DNA of 64,000 nt from Azospirillum brasilense (GCF_001315015.1 NZ_CP012915.1:1226501-1290500), one strand, 5' to 3'; shown: positions 27,786-38,347, counted from the first letter of the stretch. Numbers and translations are program-made. Notes: generated by a model not told the origin, from the sequence alone.

Positions 27786-28937
27786 ATGGACGTGGAACGG
27801 GTGGATTTCCTGATCGTCGGCGGCGGCATGGCCGGCGCCTCGGCGGCCTATGAGCTGGCGGCGCACGGCAGCGTCGCCGTTCTGGAGCGGGAGAGCCAGC
27901 CCGGCTACCACTCCACGGGCCGGTCGGCGGCGCTCTACACCCAAACCTATGGGCATCCGGTGGTCCGCGCGCTGACGGTGGCGAGTTGGGACTTCTACAC
28001 CAACCCGCCGGACGGCTTTTCGGAGCACCCGCTTCTGACTCCGCGCGGCGTCCTGCTGATCGGGCGGGCCGACCAGACCGCCGCGCTGGACCGCGACTTC
28101 GCCGAGGGGCGCCGCCTGACCCCGACCGTCGAACGCCTCGACCGCGCCGAGACGCTGGCCCGCGCGCCCTTCCTGAACCCCGATTACGTGGATGGCGCGG
28201 TGTGGGAGCCGGAGGCCATGGACATGGACGTCCACGCCATCCACAGCGGTTATCTGCGGGGGCTGAAGGCGCGCGGCGGGCGGCTGGTGACCGATGCCGG
28301 AGTGACGGCGCTGGAACGGCGCGACGGGCTGTGGATCGCCTCCACCCCGGCGGGTGATTTCGCCGCGCCGGTGCTGGTCAACGCCGCTGGCGCCTGGGCC
28401 GACGTTCTGGCGGGGATGGCCGGCGCGCGCGCCGTCGGGCTGGTGCCGAAGCGGCGCACCGCCATCACCTTCGATCCCGTGTTCGCCGATCCGGCAGACG
28501 GGGCGGGACTCGCCGGTTGGCCGATGACCATCGATGTGGACGAGCGGTTCTACATGAAGCCGGAGTCGGGCCGGCTGCTACTCTCCCCCGCCGACGAGAC
28601 GCCCGTGGAGCCATGCGACGTTCAACCGGAGGAGTTGGACATCGCCGTCGCCATCGACCGCATGGAACAGGCGGTGCGCTTTTCCGTTCGACGTATCACG
28701 CACAAATGGGCGGGTCTGCGCAGCTTCGTCGCCGACAAGGTGATGGTGGCGGGCTACGACGAGTCGGTGGATGGCTTCTTCTGGCTGGCCGGCCAGGGCG
28801 GCTACGGCATCCAGACGGCGCCGGCCATGGGCCGCACCGCGGCGGCCCTGGCGACCGGACGCGGCCTGCCGCCGGAGGTTGCGGCCCTCGGCGTGCGTGC
28901 GGAGGATCTGGCGCCGGCCCGGCTGCGGCGCCCCTGA
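27786..28937 (+). CDS. FAD-dependent glycine/D-amino-acid oxidase-family protein
   Basis: A 383-residue flavoprotein of the DAO family. The FAD-binding motif VGGGMAGASAAYELA is near the N-terminus. GRSAALYTQTYG, VNAAGAWADVLAGMAG, and the C-terminal FWLAGQGGYGIQTAPAMGRTAA are also typical. It oxidises an amine or amino acid of unknown identity. ATG 27786 follows GGGAG closely; the ATG at 27744 is an alternative with no visible site. Confidence 0.83.
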   Translation: MDVERVDFLIVGGGMAGASAAYELAAHGSVAVLERESQPGYHSTGRSAALYTQTYGHPVVRALTVASWDFYTNPPDGFSEHPLLTPRGVLLIGRADQTAALDRDFAEGRRLTPTVERLDRAETLARAPFLNPDYVDGAVWEPEAMDMDVHAIHSGYLRGLKARGGRLVTDAGVTALERRDGLWIASTPAGDFAAPVLVNAAGAWADVLAGMAGARAVGLVPKRRTAITFDPVFADPADGAGLAGWPMTIDVDERFYMKPESGRLLLSPADETPVEPCDVQPEELDIAVAIDRMEQAVRFSVRRITHKWAGLRSFVADKVMVAGYDESVDGFFWLAGQGGYGIQTAPAMGRTAAALATGRGLPPEVAALGVRAEDLAPARLRRP

Positions 28938-28951
28938 CAGGAGACACGGCG

Positions 28952-29425
28952 ATGCGCGGGACGATGAGCGGAAGCGGTTTCGTTGCGGTTCTTCTGACCA
29001 CCGGCCTTCTGGGCGGCTGCGCCAACCCAGCCGCCGATCAGGCGATGGTCGCGCAGAACGCGCTGATCGGCATGCCGAAGCAGACGCTGCTGTCCTGCGC
29101 CGGGGTTCCGGAACGACAGACCACCGCCGGGGATCTGGAATTCTTCACCTACCGCAGCAACCGGCTGTATTCCTACCCGTCCTGGGGCGGCTATGGCGGC
29201 TACTGGGGCTATCCCTACGGCGCCTGGGGCGGCTACGGCTATGACGTGAGAAGCGTCGACTGCGATGCGACTTTCACCCTGCGCAATGGCGCGGTGGAAC
29301 GCATCGTCTATGGCGGATCATCCAGCGGCGGAAGCCGACTCGGCCAGTGCTACGCAATCGTACAGAACTGCCTGTCGCAAGTCCCTTCACAGTCACCACA
29401 ACCCTCCATGGCCCCAGCGCGTTAA
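28952..29425 (+). CDS. Outer-membrane lipoprotein of unknown function
   Basis: A 157-residue lipoprotein with a lipobox LLGGC (signal peptidase II site) near residue 23. A small SmpA-like segment follows (ALIGMPKQTLLSCAGVPERQTTAGDLEFFTY), then a glycine- and tyrosine-rich stretch (GGYGGYWGYPYGAWGGYGY). A good AGGAGA ribosome-binding site lies at 28939-28944. The function is not known. It follows the oxidoreductase by 14 bases, so they may be co-transcribed. Confidence 0.78.
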   Translation: MRGTMSGSGFVAVLLTTGLLGGCANPAADQAMVAQNALIGMPKQTLLSCAGVPERQTTAGDLEFFTYRSNRLYSYPSWGGYGGYWGYPYGAWGGYGYDVRSVDCDATFTLRNGAVERIVYGGSSSGGSRLGQCYAIVQNCLSQVPSQSPQPSMAPAR

Positions 29426-29585
29426 GAGTTCCAGTCCATGCGACAACTCGTCGCTGTTGCAAAGCCGCCGCACCATGACGGATTGGTTGAGCTGCCATAG
29501 CAACCCTAGAAAAACTCTGGTAATACATCTCCAGGCATTAAGCCAAAAAAACGACATCAGCTAATTCTGCCCTGGAGCGAATCCC

Positions 29586-30284
29586 ATGACTTTCCTGAAG
29601 CGCGCCGCCGCCGCCCTGCTGGCGACCACGGCTCTTGCCGCCGTTTCCTCCCCGTCGCTGGCCCAGGATTTCAAGGGCAAGTCCGCCGGTGACATCCTGG
29701 TGCGCGCGCGCGCCCTGGCCGTGATCCCGCAGGAAAATGGTGACCTGATCGGCGGCGGTCCGTTCGGCGGCAGCAACATCGGCAGCGTGGATATCGAGAA
29801 CGATTACATCCCCGAACTCGACGTCTCCTACTTCATCACCGACAACATCGCGCTGGAGCTGATCGCCGGCACCACGCGTCACAAGGTTTCCGGTTCGCTG
29901 ATCACCGGCCACGACATCGACGTGGGCAAGGTCTCGCTCCTGCCGCCGACCCTGACCGCCCAGTACCACTTCTTCACGAAGGAGCGTGTCAGCCCGTACG
30001 TCGGCGCCGGCATCAACTACACCTGGTTCTACGACGAGACCGCCGCCCGGAGCACCAACGCGGACGGCTTCACGACCAACACCGTCGACTATAAGAACCG
30101 CTTCGGCTGGGCTCTGCAGGCTGGTGTCGACGTCGCCCTGACCGGCAACTGGTCGCTGAACCTTGACGTCAAGAAGATCTTCCTGAAGACCGACGTGACC
30201 GCCAACGTCAGCGGCGTTCCGGTCACCTCGGACGTCAAGATCGATCCGTGGCTGATCGGCATCGGCGTCGGCTACCGCTTCTAA
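29586..30284 (+). CDS. OmpW-family outer-membrane protein
   Basis: A 232-residue beta-barrel of the OmpW family with a signal peptide (cleavage near SLAQDF). RARALAVIPQENG, YIPELDVSYFITDNIALELIAGTT, YVGAGINYTWFYD and the terminal aromatic residue (GVGYRF) support this. Such eight-stranded barrels are thought to pass small hydrophobic compounds. The lead includes GGAG a few bases before the ATG. Confidence 0.9.
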   Translation: MTFLKRAAAALLATTALAAVSSPSLAQDFKGKSAGDILVRARALAVIPQENGDLIGGGPFGGSNIGSVDIENDYIPELDVSYFITDNIALELIAGTTRHKVSGSLITGHDIDVGKVSLLPPTLTAQYHFFTKERVSPYVGAGINYTWFYDETAARSTNADGFTTNTVDYKNRFGWALQAGVDVALTGNWSLNLDVKKIFLKTDVTANVSGVPVTSDVKIDPWLIGIGVGYRF

Positions 30285-30292
30285 TCAGCTTC

Positions 30293-30320
30293 TGCGGGGC
30301 CTCCCATGGGAGGCCCCGCA
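30293..30320. repeat. 28-base perfect palindrome after ompW
   Basis: A perfect inverted repeat with 14-base arms and no loop, starting TGCGGGGCCT and ending AGGCCCCGCA, directly after the ompW stop. It has no T-tract. It may stabilise the message end or act together with the terminator at 30334-30376. Confidence 0.7.
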
Positions 30321-30333
30321 AGGCCATGGGATT

Positions 30334-30376
30334 CAGGCCGGCTACCTCGAAAGGGGTATCCGGCCTGTTCCTTTTT
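30334..30376 (+). terminator. Rho-independent terminator after ompW
   Basis: CAGGCCGG (30334-30341) and CCGGCCTG (30360-30367) form an 8-bp stem around an 18-base loop. A T-rich tail, TTCCTTTTT, follows. It ends ompW transcription. Confidence 0.65.
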
Positions 30377-30446
30377 GCGACTTCCTAGAGCGGCAACAGT
30401 GGGTGAGCATTCCCTTTCGTGAATCCGCGCGGGAGGAAGCACAGCC

Positions 30447-30881
30447 ATGCACATTGCCGCCGTCTTAAAGAGGAAGGGCACGGAGATCATCACCGCCAAT
30501 CCGGAGGACCGGATCGACGCGGTCGCCCGCAAGCTCGCCCAACACAAAATCGGCGCCGTTCTGGTGATGAGGGATGACGGCCGGCCCGCCGGTATCCTGT
30601 CGGAACGCGACATTGTCCGCGCCGTGGCCGCGGATGGCGCCGCCGCCCTGGAGCGGCCCGTCGGCGATCTGATGACCCGCGACCTCGTCACCGGAAGCCC
30701 GGCCGACACGGTGTCCCAGATCATGGGCGTGATGACGCAGCGCCGCATCCGCCATCTGCCGATCCTGGAGGACGGCGAACTCGTCGGGCTGGTCAGCATC
30801 GGCGACATCGTGAAGGCGCGGCTGGACGACGCAGAACTGGAGGTCGAGTCCCTGCGCGGCTACGTCGCCGGAATGGGATAA
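30447..30881 (+). CDS. Two-CBS-domain protein
   Basis: A 144-residue protein of two CBS domains (about residues 12-65 and 75-130), with repeated patterns IGAVLVMRDDGRPAGILSERDI and IRHLPILEDGELVGLVSIGDI. CBS pairs bind adenine nucleotides and usually regulate another protein. The partner is not visible. It stands alone between two terminators. Confidence 0.9.
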   Translation: MHIAAVLKRKGTEIITANPEDRIDAVARKLAQHKIGAVLVMRDDGRPAGILSERDIVRAVAADGAAALERPVGDLMTRDLVTGSPADTVSQIMGVMTQRRIRHLPILEDGELVGLVSIGDIVKARLDDAELEVESLRGYVAGMG

Positions 30882-30905
30882 GGCGACGCCACCAGCCTAA
30901 AAACG

Positions 30906-30937
30906 AAAACACCCGCGGGAGATCCCGCGGGCGTTTT
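30906..30937. terminator. Bidirectional terminator between CBS gene and response regulator
   Basis: AAAACACCCGCGGG and CCCGCGGGCGTTTT form a stem with one mismatch around a 4-base loop, with A-runs on one side and T-runs on the other. It can end the CBS gene and the converging response-regulator gene. Confidence 0.85.
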
Positions 30938-30972
30938 CAAAGGTAGAACAGCCGGACAGCCAGTCTGGACGG

Positions 30973-31617
30973 TCAGGCGGAGTGCGACTGCGGAAAGGCC
31001 ATGGCGGCCTGGGTGCGGTTGCGCACACCCAGCGACTTGAAGATCGCGGTCATGTGGATCTTCACCGTGCCTTCCGACAGGCCCAGCTCATGGGCGATCT
31101 GCTTGTTGGACTTGCCTTCGCGCAGGCGGTCCAGAACCTCGCGCTGACGCTGGGTCAGCAGATGGTCGAGTTGCGGGTCGCTGGGCGGGATGGCGCCGAC
31201 GCGCACCTCCGTCTCCCCAGACTCGCGCAGCACAGTCGGCGGCACATAGACGCCACCGGAGAAGATGAGATCCAGCGCGCTCAGCATGATTTTCACGCTG
31301 GAGGATTTCGGGATGTAGCCTGCAGCGCCATGCTCCAGCGCGTCGCGGACGTCGTGATGCGCTTCGGACGCCGACACGACCACGACTTTGGAGTCGGGCT
31401 GCTTTCCCCGCAGGTCTTGGATGCCGGAGAAACCGGGCCAACCGGGCATGCGCAGATCGGTCAGAACGAGATCGTAGGTCTCGCCCTTGCCAGCCTTTTC
31501 CAGAAGCTCATCAAAGTTGCTGGCTTCCTCAAAGCTGGCACCCTCCTTCAGCTGCTCAAGCAGCCTGCGCAATCCCTCCCGGAAAAGCACATGGTCGTCT
31601 CCGATCAGGATTTTCAT
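30973..31617 (-). CDS. NarL/FixJ-family response regulator
   Basis: A 214-residue regulator. The receiver domain starts MKILIGDDHVLFREG (acidic DD), with the phospho-acceptor in DLVLTDLRMPG and the lysine in AAGYIPKSSS. The LuxR-type helix-turn-helix is at the C-terminus (LTQRQREVLDRLREGKSNKQIAHELGLSEGTVKIHM). No histidine kinase lies beside it, so it is an orphan here. Confidence 0.93.
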   Translation of the reverse strand: MKILIGDDHVLFREGLRRLLEQLKEGASFEEASNFDELLEKAGKGETYDLVLTDLRMPGWPGFSGIQDLRGKQPDSKVVVVSASEAHHDVRDALEHGAAGYIPKSSSVKIMLSALDLIFSGGVYVPPTVLRESGETEVRVGAIPPSDPQLDHLLTQRQREVLDRLREGKSNKQIAHELGLSEGTVKIHMTAIFKSLGVRNRTQAAMAFPQSHSA

Positions 31618-32065
31618 CTGGTGGTGCCCCCGTACTCAGTGCTTTCAATGGTCCGAACGTACAGCCCTGACACAAGGCCAGTGTTCCAACCCTCAGTTTC
31701 GGAAAAAATGCAGGCCATTTTCAAGCATCATATGACCCAATTCCAAAAGGTATAGAAAGTCCTTATGCAGGGTAATGTCACATCAGATGTACCACGTTTC
31801 GGTGGGGGTGGACAACCCGAATTTAACCTTTGTCACATTGCAGGCTCTGAGCAATGGCATTGCCGCGTGACAGCAATATCCATTTTATGCGACCTCCACC
31901 CATGACGAAAGTGAGCACGAATGTATCAGGCCACCGGGTTGCTCATGACAAAGAACCGTGGTTTTCATACTTTCTATCTTTCGCATCTCTCGAAGCGAAA
32001 GGGCCGGAACGGGTGAAGCATACACCGATCCCGGCCCAAAGACATAGACCCCGTAAGGCTGATCC
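31618..32065. other. 448-base AT-richer intergenic region
   Basis: No convincing gene. The first part (to about 31850) is AT-rich and should hold the promoter of the response regulator. The last 90 bases contain two hairpins: CTTTCGC/GCGAAAG (31978-32001) and GGGCCGG/CCGGCCC (32001-32037). I see nothing else specific. Confidence 0.5.
32001..32037 (-). terminator. Weak terminator after the acyl-CoA dehydrogenase
   Basis: On the minus strand, GGGCCGG and CCGGCCC form a 7-bp stem with a long loop, followed by TTTCGCTT. The T-tract is short. A second hairpin overlaps its edge, so termination may be incomplete. Confidence 0.4.
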
Positions 32066-33856
32066 TCAGAAGGCGGCCTCCTCCATCTCCATCAGTGGCT
32101 TGGACCCGGCCATGATGGTGATGAACAGGGCGTTGGTCTGCGGCAGCAGTTTCGCCATGTAGAAACGGGCCGTCCTGATCTTGGCCTCAAGGAAGATCGC
32201 ATTGCCCTCCCCTGCCGCCAATTTTGCCGTGGCGGCCTTGACCATCTTCAGCCACATCCAGCCCAGCGCCACCAGACCGAACAGTCGCAGATAATCGGTG
32301 GCGGCGGCCCCCGCCTCCTCCGGGTCCTTCAGCCCCTTCTGCGCGATGATGGCGGTCGCCTGTTGGAGCTTGGCGAAGGCCTTGGCCAGCGGCAGCACGA
32401 ACTCGGCCAGTTCCTCCCTCTCCATGTCGGCCTCGATCTCGGCCCCGACAGGGTGGAAGAAGCGGCGCAGCAGCCGGCCCATATCCTGCGGCAGCTTGCG
32501 CCCCACGAGGTCCAGCGCCTGAATGCCGTTGGTGCCCTCGTAGATCTGACAGATGCGGGCGTCGCGGACATACTGCTCCACCCCGGTTTCCCAGATGAAG
32601 CCGTGGCCGCCATGCACCTGCACGGCGATGTTGGCCGACTCGAAGCCGATGTCGGTGAACAGCGCCTTGACGATCGGCGTCATGAGCTGGACGAACTCGT
32701 CCGCCTCCTTGCGCGTCTTTTCGTCGGCGTGCTTCTCCGCCACGTCCAGCTTGTAGCCGACCAGGGCGCCCAGAGCGCGCGCGCCCTCGGTGTAGGCGCG
32801 GGCGGTCAGCAGGTTCCGCCGCACGTCGGGATGCACGATGATCGGATCGGCGGGCTTGTCGGGGTGCGCCGTGCCTTTCAGGGAGCGGCCCTGGAGCCGT
32901 TCCTTCGCATAGGCCACCGCGTTCTGGTAGCTGACCTCGGCCACCCCCAGCCCTTGGATGCCGACGGCGAGGCGGGCCGCGTTCATCATCACGAACATCG
33001 CCCGCATGCCCTTGTGCGGCTCGCCGACCAGCCAGCCGGTGGCGTCCTCGAAGTTCATCACGCAGGTGGCGGACGCCTTGATGCCCATCTTGTGCTCGAT
33101 GGAGCCGCAGGCGACACCGTTGCGCGGGCCGACCGAACCGTCCTCCTTGGGCAGGAATTTGGGCACCAGGAACAGGCTGATGCCGCGCGTCCCGGCCGGC
33201 GCATCGGGCAGGCGCGCCAGCACGAGGTGCAGGATGTTCTCGGTCAGGTCATGCTCGCCGGCGGAGATGAAGATCTTCGTGCCGGTGATCTTGTGGCTGC
33301 CGTCCTCCTGCGGGACCGCCTTCGTGCGGATCAGCCCCAGGTCGGTGCCGCAATGGGGCTCCGTCAGGCACATGGTGCCCGCCCAGGTGCCGTCCACCAG
33401 CCGGCCTAGGAAGCGCTGCTTCAACTCCTCGGAGCCATAGGTGGAGAGCGCGTTGTAGGCCCCCAGCGACAGGCCCGGATACATGCCGAAGCTGAGGTTG
33501 GCGGAGCAGATGAACTCCTCCAGCATAGTGTTCACCAGCTTCGGCAACCCCTGCCCGCCATAGGCCGGATCGCAGGACAGACCCTGCCAGCCCGCCTCGA
33601 TGTACGTGCTGTACGCCTCCTTGAAGCCCTTGGGCGTACGCACCACGCCATTCTCGAACGTACAGCCCTCCCCGTCACCAGACTGGTTCAGCGGGAACAG
33701 CACCTCCTCGCACAGCTTGGCGCCTTCTTCCAGGACCTGGGCGATCAGGTCGGGGGTGGCGTCCTCGTAACCCGGCAGTTCGGCCAGCTTGCCCGCGCCG
33801 ACGATCTCGTCGAGGACGAAGCGGACATCCTCCAGCGGAGCCTTGTAGATCGGCAT
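32066..33856 (-). CDS. Acyl-CoA dehydrogenase (fatty-acid beta-oxidation)
   Basis: A 596-residue acyl-CoA dehydrogenase of the long, C-terminally extended type, which oxidises acyl-CoA with FAD. Motifs: CLTEPHCGTDLGLI and KITGTKIFISAGEHD (flavin region), GHGFIWETGVEQYVRDARICQIYEGTNGIQALDLV, whose YEGTN glutamate is the likely catalytic base. A C-terminal domain of about 130 residues is typical of this family. The gene is last of a four-gene operon with a thiolase and hydratase-dehydrogenase. Chain length is not known. Confidence 0.92.
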   Translation of the reverse strand: MPIYKAPLEDVRFVLDEIVGAGKLAELPGYEDATPDLIAQVLEEGAKLCEEVLFPLNQSGDGEGCTFENGVVRTPKGFKEAYSTYIEAGWQGLSCDPAYGGQGLPKLVNTMLEEFICSANLSFGMYPGLSLGAYNALSTYGSEELKQRFLGRLVDGTWAGTMCLTEPHCGTDLGLIRTKAVPQEDGSHKITGTKIFISAGEHDLTENILHLVLARLPDAPAGTRGISLFLVPKFLPKEDGSVGPRNGVACGSIEHKMGIKASATCVMNFEDATGWLVGEPHKGMRAMFVMMNAARLAVGIQGLGVAEVSYQNAVAYAKERLQGRSLKGTAHPDKPADPIIVHPDVRRNLLTARAYTEGARALGALVGYKLDVAEKHADEKTRKEADEFVQLMTPIVKALFTDIGFESANIAVQVHGGHGFIWETGVEQYVRDARICQIYEGTNGIQALDLVGRKLPQDMGRLLRRFFHPVGAEIEADMEREELAEFVLPLAKAFAKLQQATAIIAQKGLKDPEEAGAAATDYLRLFGLVALGWMWLKMVKAATAKLAAGEGNAIFLEAKIRTARFYMAKLLPQTNALFITIMAGSKPLMEMEEAAF

Positions 33857-33873
33857 TGCTCAATCCTCCCCCA

Positions 33874-36207
33874 TCAGTTCCGCAGCGGCTTGCCGGTGGT
33901 CAGCATGTGCTCCACCCGGTCGATGGTGCCCTCGGTGCGCACCAGCTCCATGAAGGCCTTGCGCTCCAGCGCCAGCATCTGGTCCTCGGTCACCGGCTGG
34001 GTGACGTCGGCCTTCGGACCGCCGGTCAGGATGCCGGCCAGCTTGCCGCAGACGACCATGTCGTGCGGCGTCGCCTTGCCCTGCAACGCGAAGCCTTCGA
34101 GGAACAGCTCCAGCGCGGCACGCCCGTTGGGGCCGGGCAGCGTGTAGGTGACCTTCACGGGCGGGGTGTAGTTCGCGGCCAGTTCCAGCGCCTTGGCCTT
34201 GGCGTCGGCCAGCAGGCGGTCGCGGTTCATGGTGATGCCGTCGCCGGGGCGCAGGTACAGCAGGTCCTTGGCCTCCGCCGCCGACTTGGCGACCTTGGCG
34301 AGGCTGATGGTCTCGAAGGCCCCGGCGATCGGCGGCATCGGACCCTTGGGAGTCTTCGGGTTGGCGGCGTGGCGGGCCAGCATCTCGGTGCAACCGCCCC
34401 AGCCGGGGATCAGCCCGACGCCGACCTCGACCAGCCCCATGTAGGTCTCGGCGTGGGCCTGCACATGGTCGGAGTGCAGCAGGATCTCGCAGCCGCCGCC
34501 GAGCGCCATGCCGCTGGGCGCCGACACCACCGGGAAGGGGGCATACTTCAGGGCGCGGTAGGCGCGCTGGCCGCCCTCCACCAGCTCCTCGATCTGCGGC
34601 CACAGCCCGACATTCAGGGCGAACAGGGCGAGGCCGAGGTTGGCGCCGACCGAGAAGTTGTCGGCCTCATTGTGGATGACCAGCGCCTTCCAATCCCCTT
34701 TTCCGTCGCCGATCAGCTTCATCGCCTTGCCGTAGGCGGCCATGACATCGCCGTCCAGCGCGTTCATCTTGCTGGTGAACTCGACGCACAGCACACCGTC
34801 GCCGATGTCCCACAGGCTGGCCGAGCCGTTCTTCCACACCGGCTTCGACGCCCGCTTGATGTCCGACAGCAGCAGAACGCCGTCCGGACGCACCACCGTG
34901 TCATAGAGGCCGGCGGTGGTCAGATGCTGGAGCTTGCCGTCCTCCACCCGGTAGAAGGGCCGCCCGGCGGCCTGCTCGACCAGCGGCGGGACGGGGATGC
35001 CCTCGCTGCGGCAGAGGTCGGCGAACCAGGCGGTGCCCAGCCGGTCGATCAGCTCGAAAGGCCCCTGCTTCCAGTTGTAGCCAAGCCGCATGCCCTCATC
35101 GACCGCGACGATGCTATCGGCGATCTCCGGCACCAGCGACGCGGCGTAGGCCAGCGTGTGGGCCAGCACCCGGCGGGCGTATTGCCCGGTCCTGTCGGGG
35201 AAGTCGGCCAACGCCCGCAGGTCCCGCCCGGCGGCGGACACGCTCTCCAGCTTCGGCTTGTCGGAGCGGCGGTAGGCGCCGGTGGTCAGGTCGATGGCCT
35301 CCTTGACCTTGGCGCCGCCGTCCCGGTTCAGGCGGTAGAAGCCGCCCTTGCCCTTGCGGCCGGTGTAACCCTCCGCGATCATCTTGGTGATGACGGGGTG
35401 CTCGCGGAAGGCGGCGCGGTAGGGATCGTTCTCCGGCAGGGTCGCCAGCAGGCTCTTGGCGATGTGCGGCATCAGGTCCAGCCCGACGAGATCGACCAGA
35501 CCGAACACGCCGGTCTTCGGGATGCCCATGGGGCGGCCCACAATGGCGTCGGCCTCCTCCACCGTCAGGCCGAGATCGACGGCGGCGTTGATCGCCGTCT
35601 GGATCCAATAGACGCCGATGCGGTTGGCGATGAAGCCCGGCGTGTCCTTGCAGCGGACCACGCCCTTGCCCAGCGCGCGGTCGCCGACGTCGGCGACGGC
35701 GGCCAGCGCGTCAGGCCGGGTGGCCTCGCCACCGACGATCTCCAGAAGCCGCATGTAGCGCGGCGGGTTGAAGAAGTGGGTGATCAGGAAGTCGCGCTTG
35801 AAGGCGTCCGACTGCCCCTCGACCAGCACGCCCAGCGGGATGGTCGAGGTGTTGGACGACACCACGGAGCCCGCCTTGCGCACCGGGTCGATGCGGCGGT
35901 AGAGGTCGGCCTTGACCGCCGGGTTCTCGACGATGGCTTCGACGATCCAGTCGACGTCGGCCAGCAGGGCGAGGTCGTCCTCCAGATTGCCCGGAGTCAC
36001 CAGCCGGGCGTTCTTCGGGTGCATGAAGGGCGCGGGGTCGGTCTTCAGGAGCCTCTGGATGGCCCCCTTGGCGATGGCGCTGCGGTCGTCACCCTCCTTG
36101 GCGGGGATGTCGAGCAGGACGACGGGGATGCCGGCGTTCGCGAAATGGGCGGCGATGCCGCTGCCCATCACGCCGGAGCCGATCACGGCGGCGCGTTTGA
36201 TCTGCAT
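33874..36207 (-). CDS. 3-hydroxyacyl-CoA dehydrogenase / enoyl-CoA hydratase fusion
   Basis: A 777-residue bifunctional beta-oxidation enzyme. The N-terminal half is the NAD-dependent dehydrogenase (GSGVMGSGIAAHFANAG, SNTSTIPL, HFFNPPRYMRLLE). The C-terminal third, from about residue 460, is a crotonase-type enoyl-CoA hydratase (NFSVGANLGLALFA, SGMALGGGCEILLHSD, EVGVGLIPGWGG). This order, dehydrogenase first, is opposite to E. coli FadB and matches the FadN type. It sits 17 bases upstream of the acyl-CoA dehydrogenase. Confidence 0.93.
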   Translation of the reverse strand: MQIKRAAVIGSGVMGSGIAAHFANAGIPVVLLDIPAKEGDDRSAIAKGAIQRLLKTDPAPFMHPKNARLVTPGNLEDDLALLADVDWIVEAIVENPAVKADLYRRIDPVRKAGSVVSSNTSTIPLGVLVEGQSDAFKRDFLITHFFNPPRYMRLLEIVGGEATRPDALAAVADVGDRALGKGVVRCKDTPGFIANRIGVYWIQTAINAAVDLGLTVEEADAIVGRPMGIPKTGVFGLVDLVGLDLMPHIAKSLLATLPENDPYRAAFREHPVITKMIAEGYTGRKGKGGFYRLNRDGGAKVKEAIDLTTGAYRRSDKPKLESVSAAGRDLRALADFPDRTGQYARRVLAHTLAYAASLVPEIADSIVAVDEGMRLGYNWKQGPFELIDRLGTAWFADLCRSEGIPVPPLVEQAAGRPFYRVEDGKLQHLTTAGLYDTVVRPDGVLLLSDIKRASKPVWKNGSASLWDIGDGVLCVEFTSKMNALDGDVMAAYGKAMKLIGDGKGDWKALVIHNEADNFSVGANLGLALFALNVGLWPQIEELVEGGQRAYRALKYAPFPVVSAPSGMALGGGCEILLHSDHVQAHAETYMGLVEVGVGLIPGWGGCTEMLARHAANPKTPKGPMPPIAGAFETISLAKVAKSAAEAKDLLYLRPGDGITMNRDRLLADAKAKALELAANYTPPVKVTYTLPGPNGRAALELFLEGFALQGKATPHDMVVCGKLAGILTGGPKADVTQPVTEDQMLALERKAFMELVRTEGTIDRVEHMLTTGKPLRN

Positions 36208-36234
36208 GGTTGGTGCCTCCCTGTGCCGCCGCCG

Positions 36235-37394
<1,160 letters not shown>

Positions 37395-37398
<4 letters not shown>

Positions 37399-37880
37399 GG
37401 TTGCGTGTCCTCCGGGAAGTGCGTCTCCGTGATTCCGTTCCTGCGGAAATGGTCGGAGATCTGGGTGTCGATGATGCGCAGTTCACCCAGCGTCTGCTGG
37501 ACGTCCTGAAGCTGCCGTTCCAGGTCGGCGATGCGGCGGCGGGCGATGCGCTGCATGAAGCGCATCTGCTCCTTCTGGATCTCGTCCGCGTCGTAGAGGG
37601 TGAGGAATTCCTTGATCTCGGCGAGGCTGAAGCCCAGCCGCTTGCCCCGGCAGATCAGCGCGAGGCGCGCGCGGTCGCGGTGGCCGTAGACGCGGGAGGT
37701 GCCGTCGCGCTGCGGCGCCAGCAGCCCTTCGTCCTCGTAATGGCGGATGGTGCGGTGAGTCAGCCCGAACTCGTCGGCCAGTTCACCGATGGCGAAGGAG
37801 CGCCCGGCGCCGTCCGCGCCGGAGGCGAGTCCGTCGTCGTCACGTGCGCCCAGCCCCATCAACCTTGCGGGTTGCGGCAT
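37395..37880 (-). CDS. MerR-family regulator of the beta-oxidation operon
   Basis: A 161-residue MerR-type regulator, probably LiuR-like. After about 28 disordered residues comes the helix-turn-helix (FAIGELADEFGLTHRTIRHY, then EDEGLLAPQR, RVYGHRDRARLALI). A coiled-coil dimer helix follows. No cysteines for metal sensing are seen, so the ligand is more likely an acyl-CoA, by analogy. Upstream, AAGGGTGGGG serves as ribosome-binding site for the ATG at 37880. First gene of the operon, hence probably autoregulated. Confidence 0.87.
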
Positions 37881-37908
37881 TCCCCACCCTTCCCTTTATC
37901 GTCATTGG

Positions 37909-37924
37909 TTGACGTTTACGTAAA
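37909..37924 (-). promoter_or_regulatory. Inverted repeat, likely operator of the MerR-family regulator
   Basis: TTGACGT-TT-ACGTAAA is an inverted repeat with 6 of 7 matching pairs, centred 36 bases before the regulator start. MerR proteins bind such repeats inside promoters with a long spacer. From memory it resembles the motif reported for LiuR regulators in proteobacteria. Confidence 0.6.
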
Positions 37925-38164
37925 GGTAAGGCGCTTGCCATTTGCTGTCAAGCGGGCAGCCTGCTCTACTTCCGATGCCCATCCGGGGTGCGGCGCGGGC
38001 GCGCTGTGACAGCATGCCACGGGCAGTAAACATCCCCAGCTATGGCAGGCTCGGGGCATTCAACAAAAAACCGCCGACGAACCCGGGCCAGGAATGCTCG
38101 GACGCAACGGCCGGTTACAGGGCAGGACAAACCGGAGTCACGGCAAGCAGGGTTGGGACAGCCG

Positions 38165-38347
38165 ATGTCGTCGCGCGCCATCGTATCGCTGGGCGTCTGG
38201 ATACTCGCCATGGTGCTGATCGGCACCCTGACGGTCGGGGTCGCGTTGCTGTTCTACGTGGCGCTGACCGCCTTCTTTGCGGTCGTGGTGGCCATCCTGA
38301 TGCTCGTCACCCGCCAGCGCGACGACGAACACAAAAAGATCGTCTGA
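38165..38347 (+). CDS. Small hydrophobic membrane protein
   Basis: A 60-residue protein with two hydrophobic helices (IVSLGVWILAMVLIGTLTVG and ALLFYVALTAFFAVVVAILML) and a short charged tail RQRDDEHKK. No family is recognised. The ATG at 38165 is preferred to 38042, because the earlier 41 residues are basic and unlike a coding start. A terminator follows. Confidence 0.55.
   Translation: MSSRAIVSLGVWILAMVLIGTLTVGVALLFYVALTAFFAVVVAILMLVTRQRDDEHKKIV

Noticed and set aside
30293..30320. 28-base palindrome as the ompW terminator
   Set aside because: It lacks a T-tract. The second hairpin at 30334-30376 has one and is the better terminator.
31854..32162. Short plus-strand frame next to the acyl-CoA dehydrogenase
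   Set aside because: It has no family similarity, has no ribosome-binding site and overlaps the end of the dehydrogenase.
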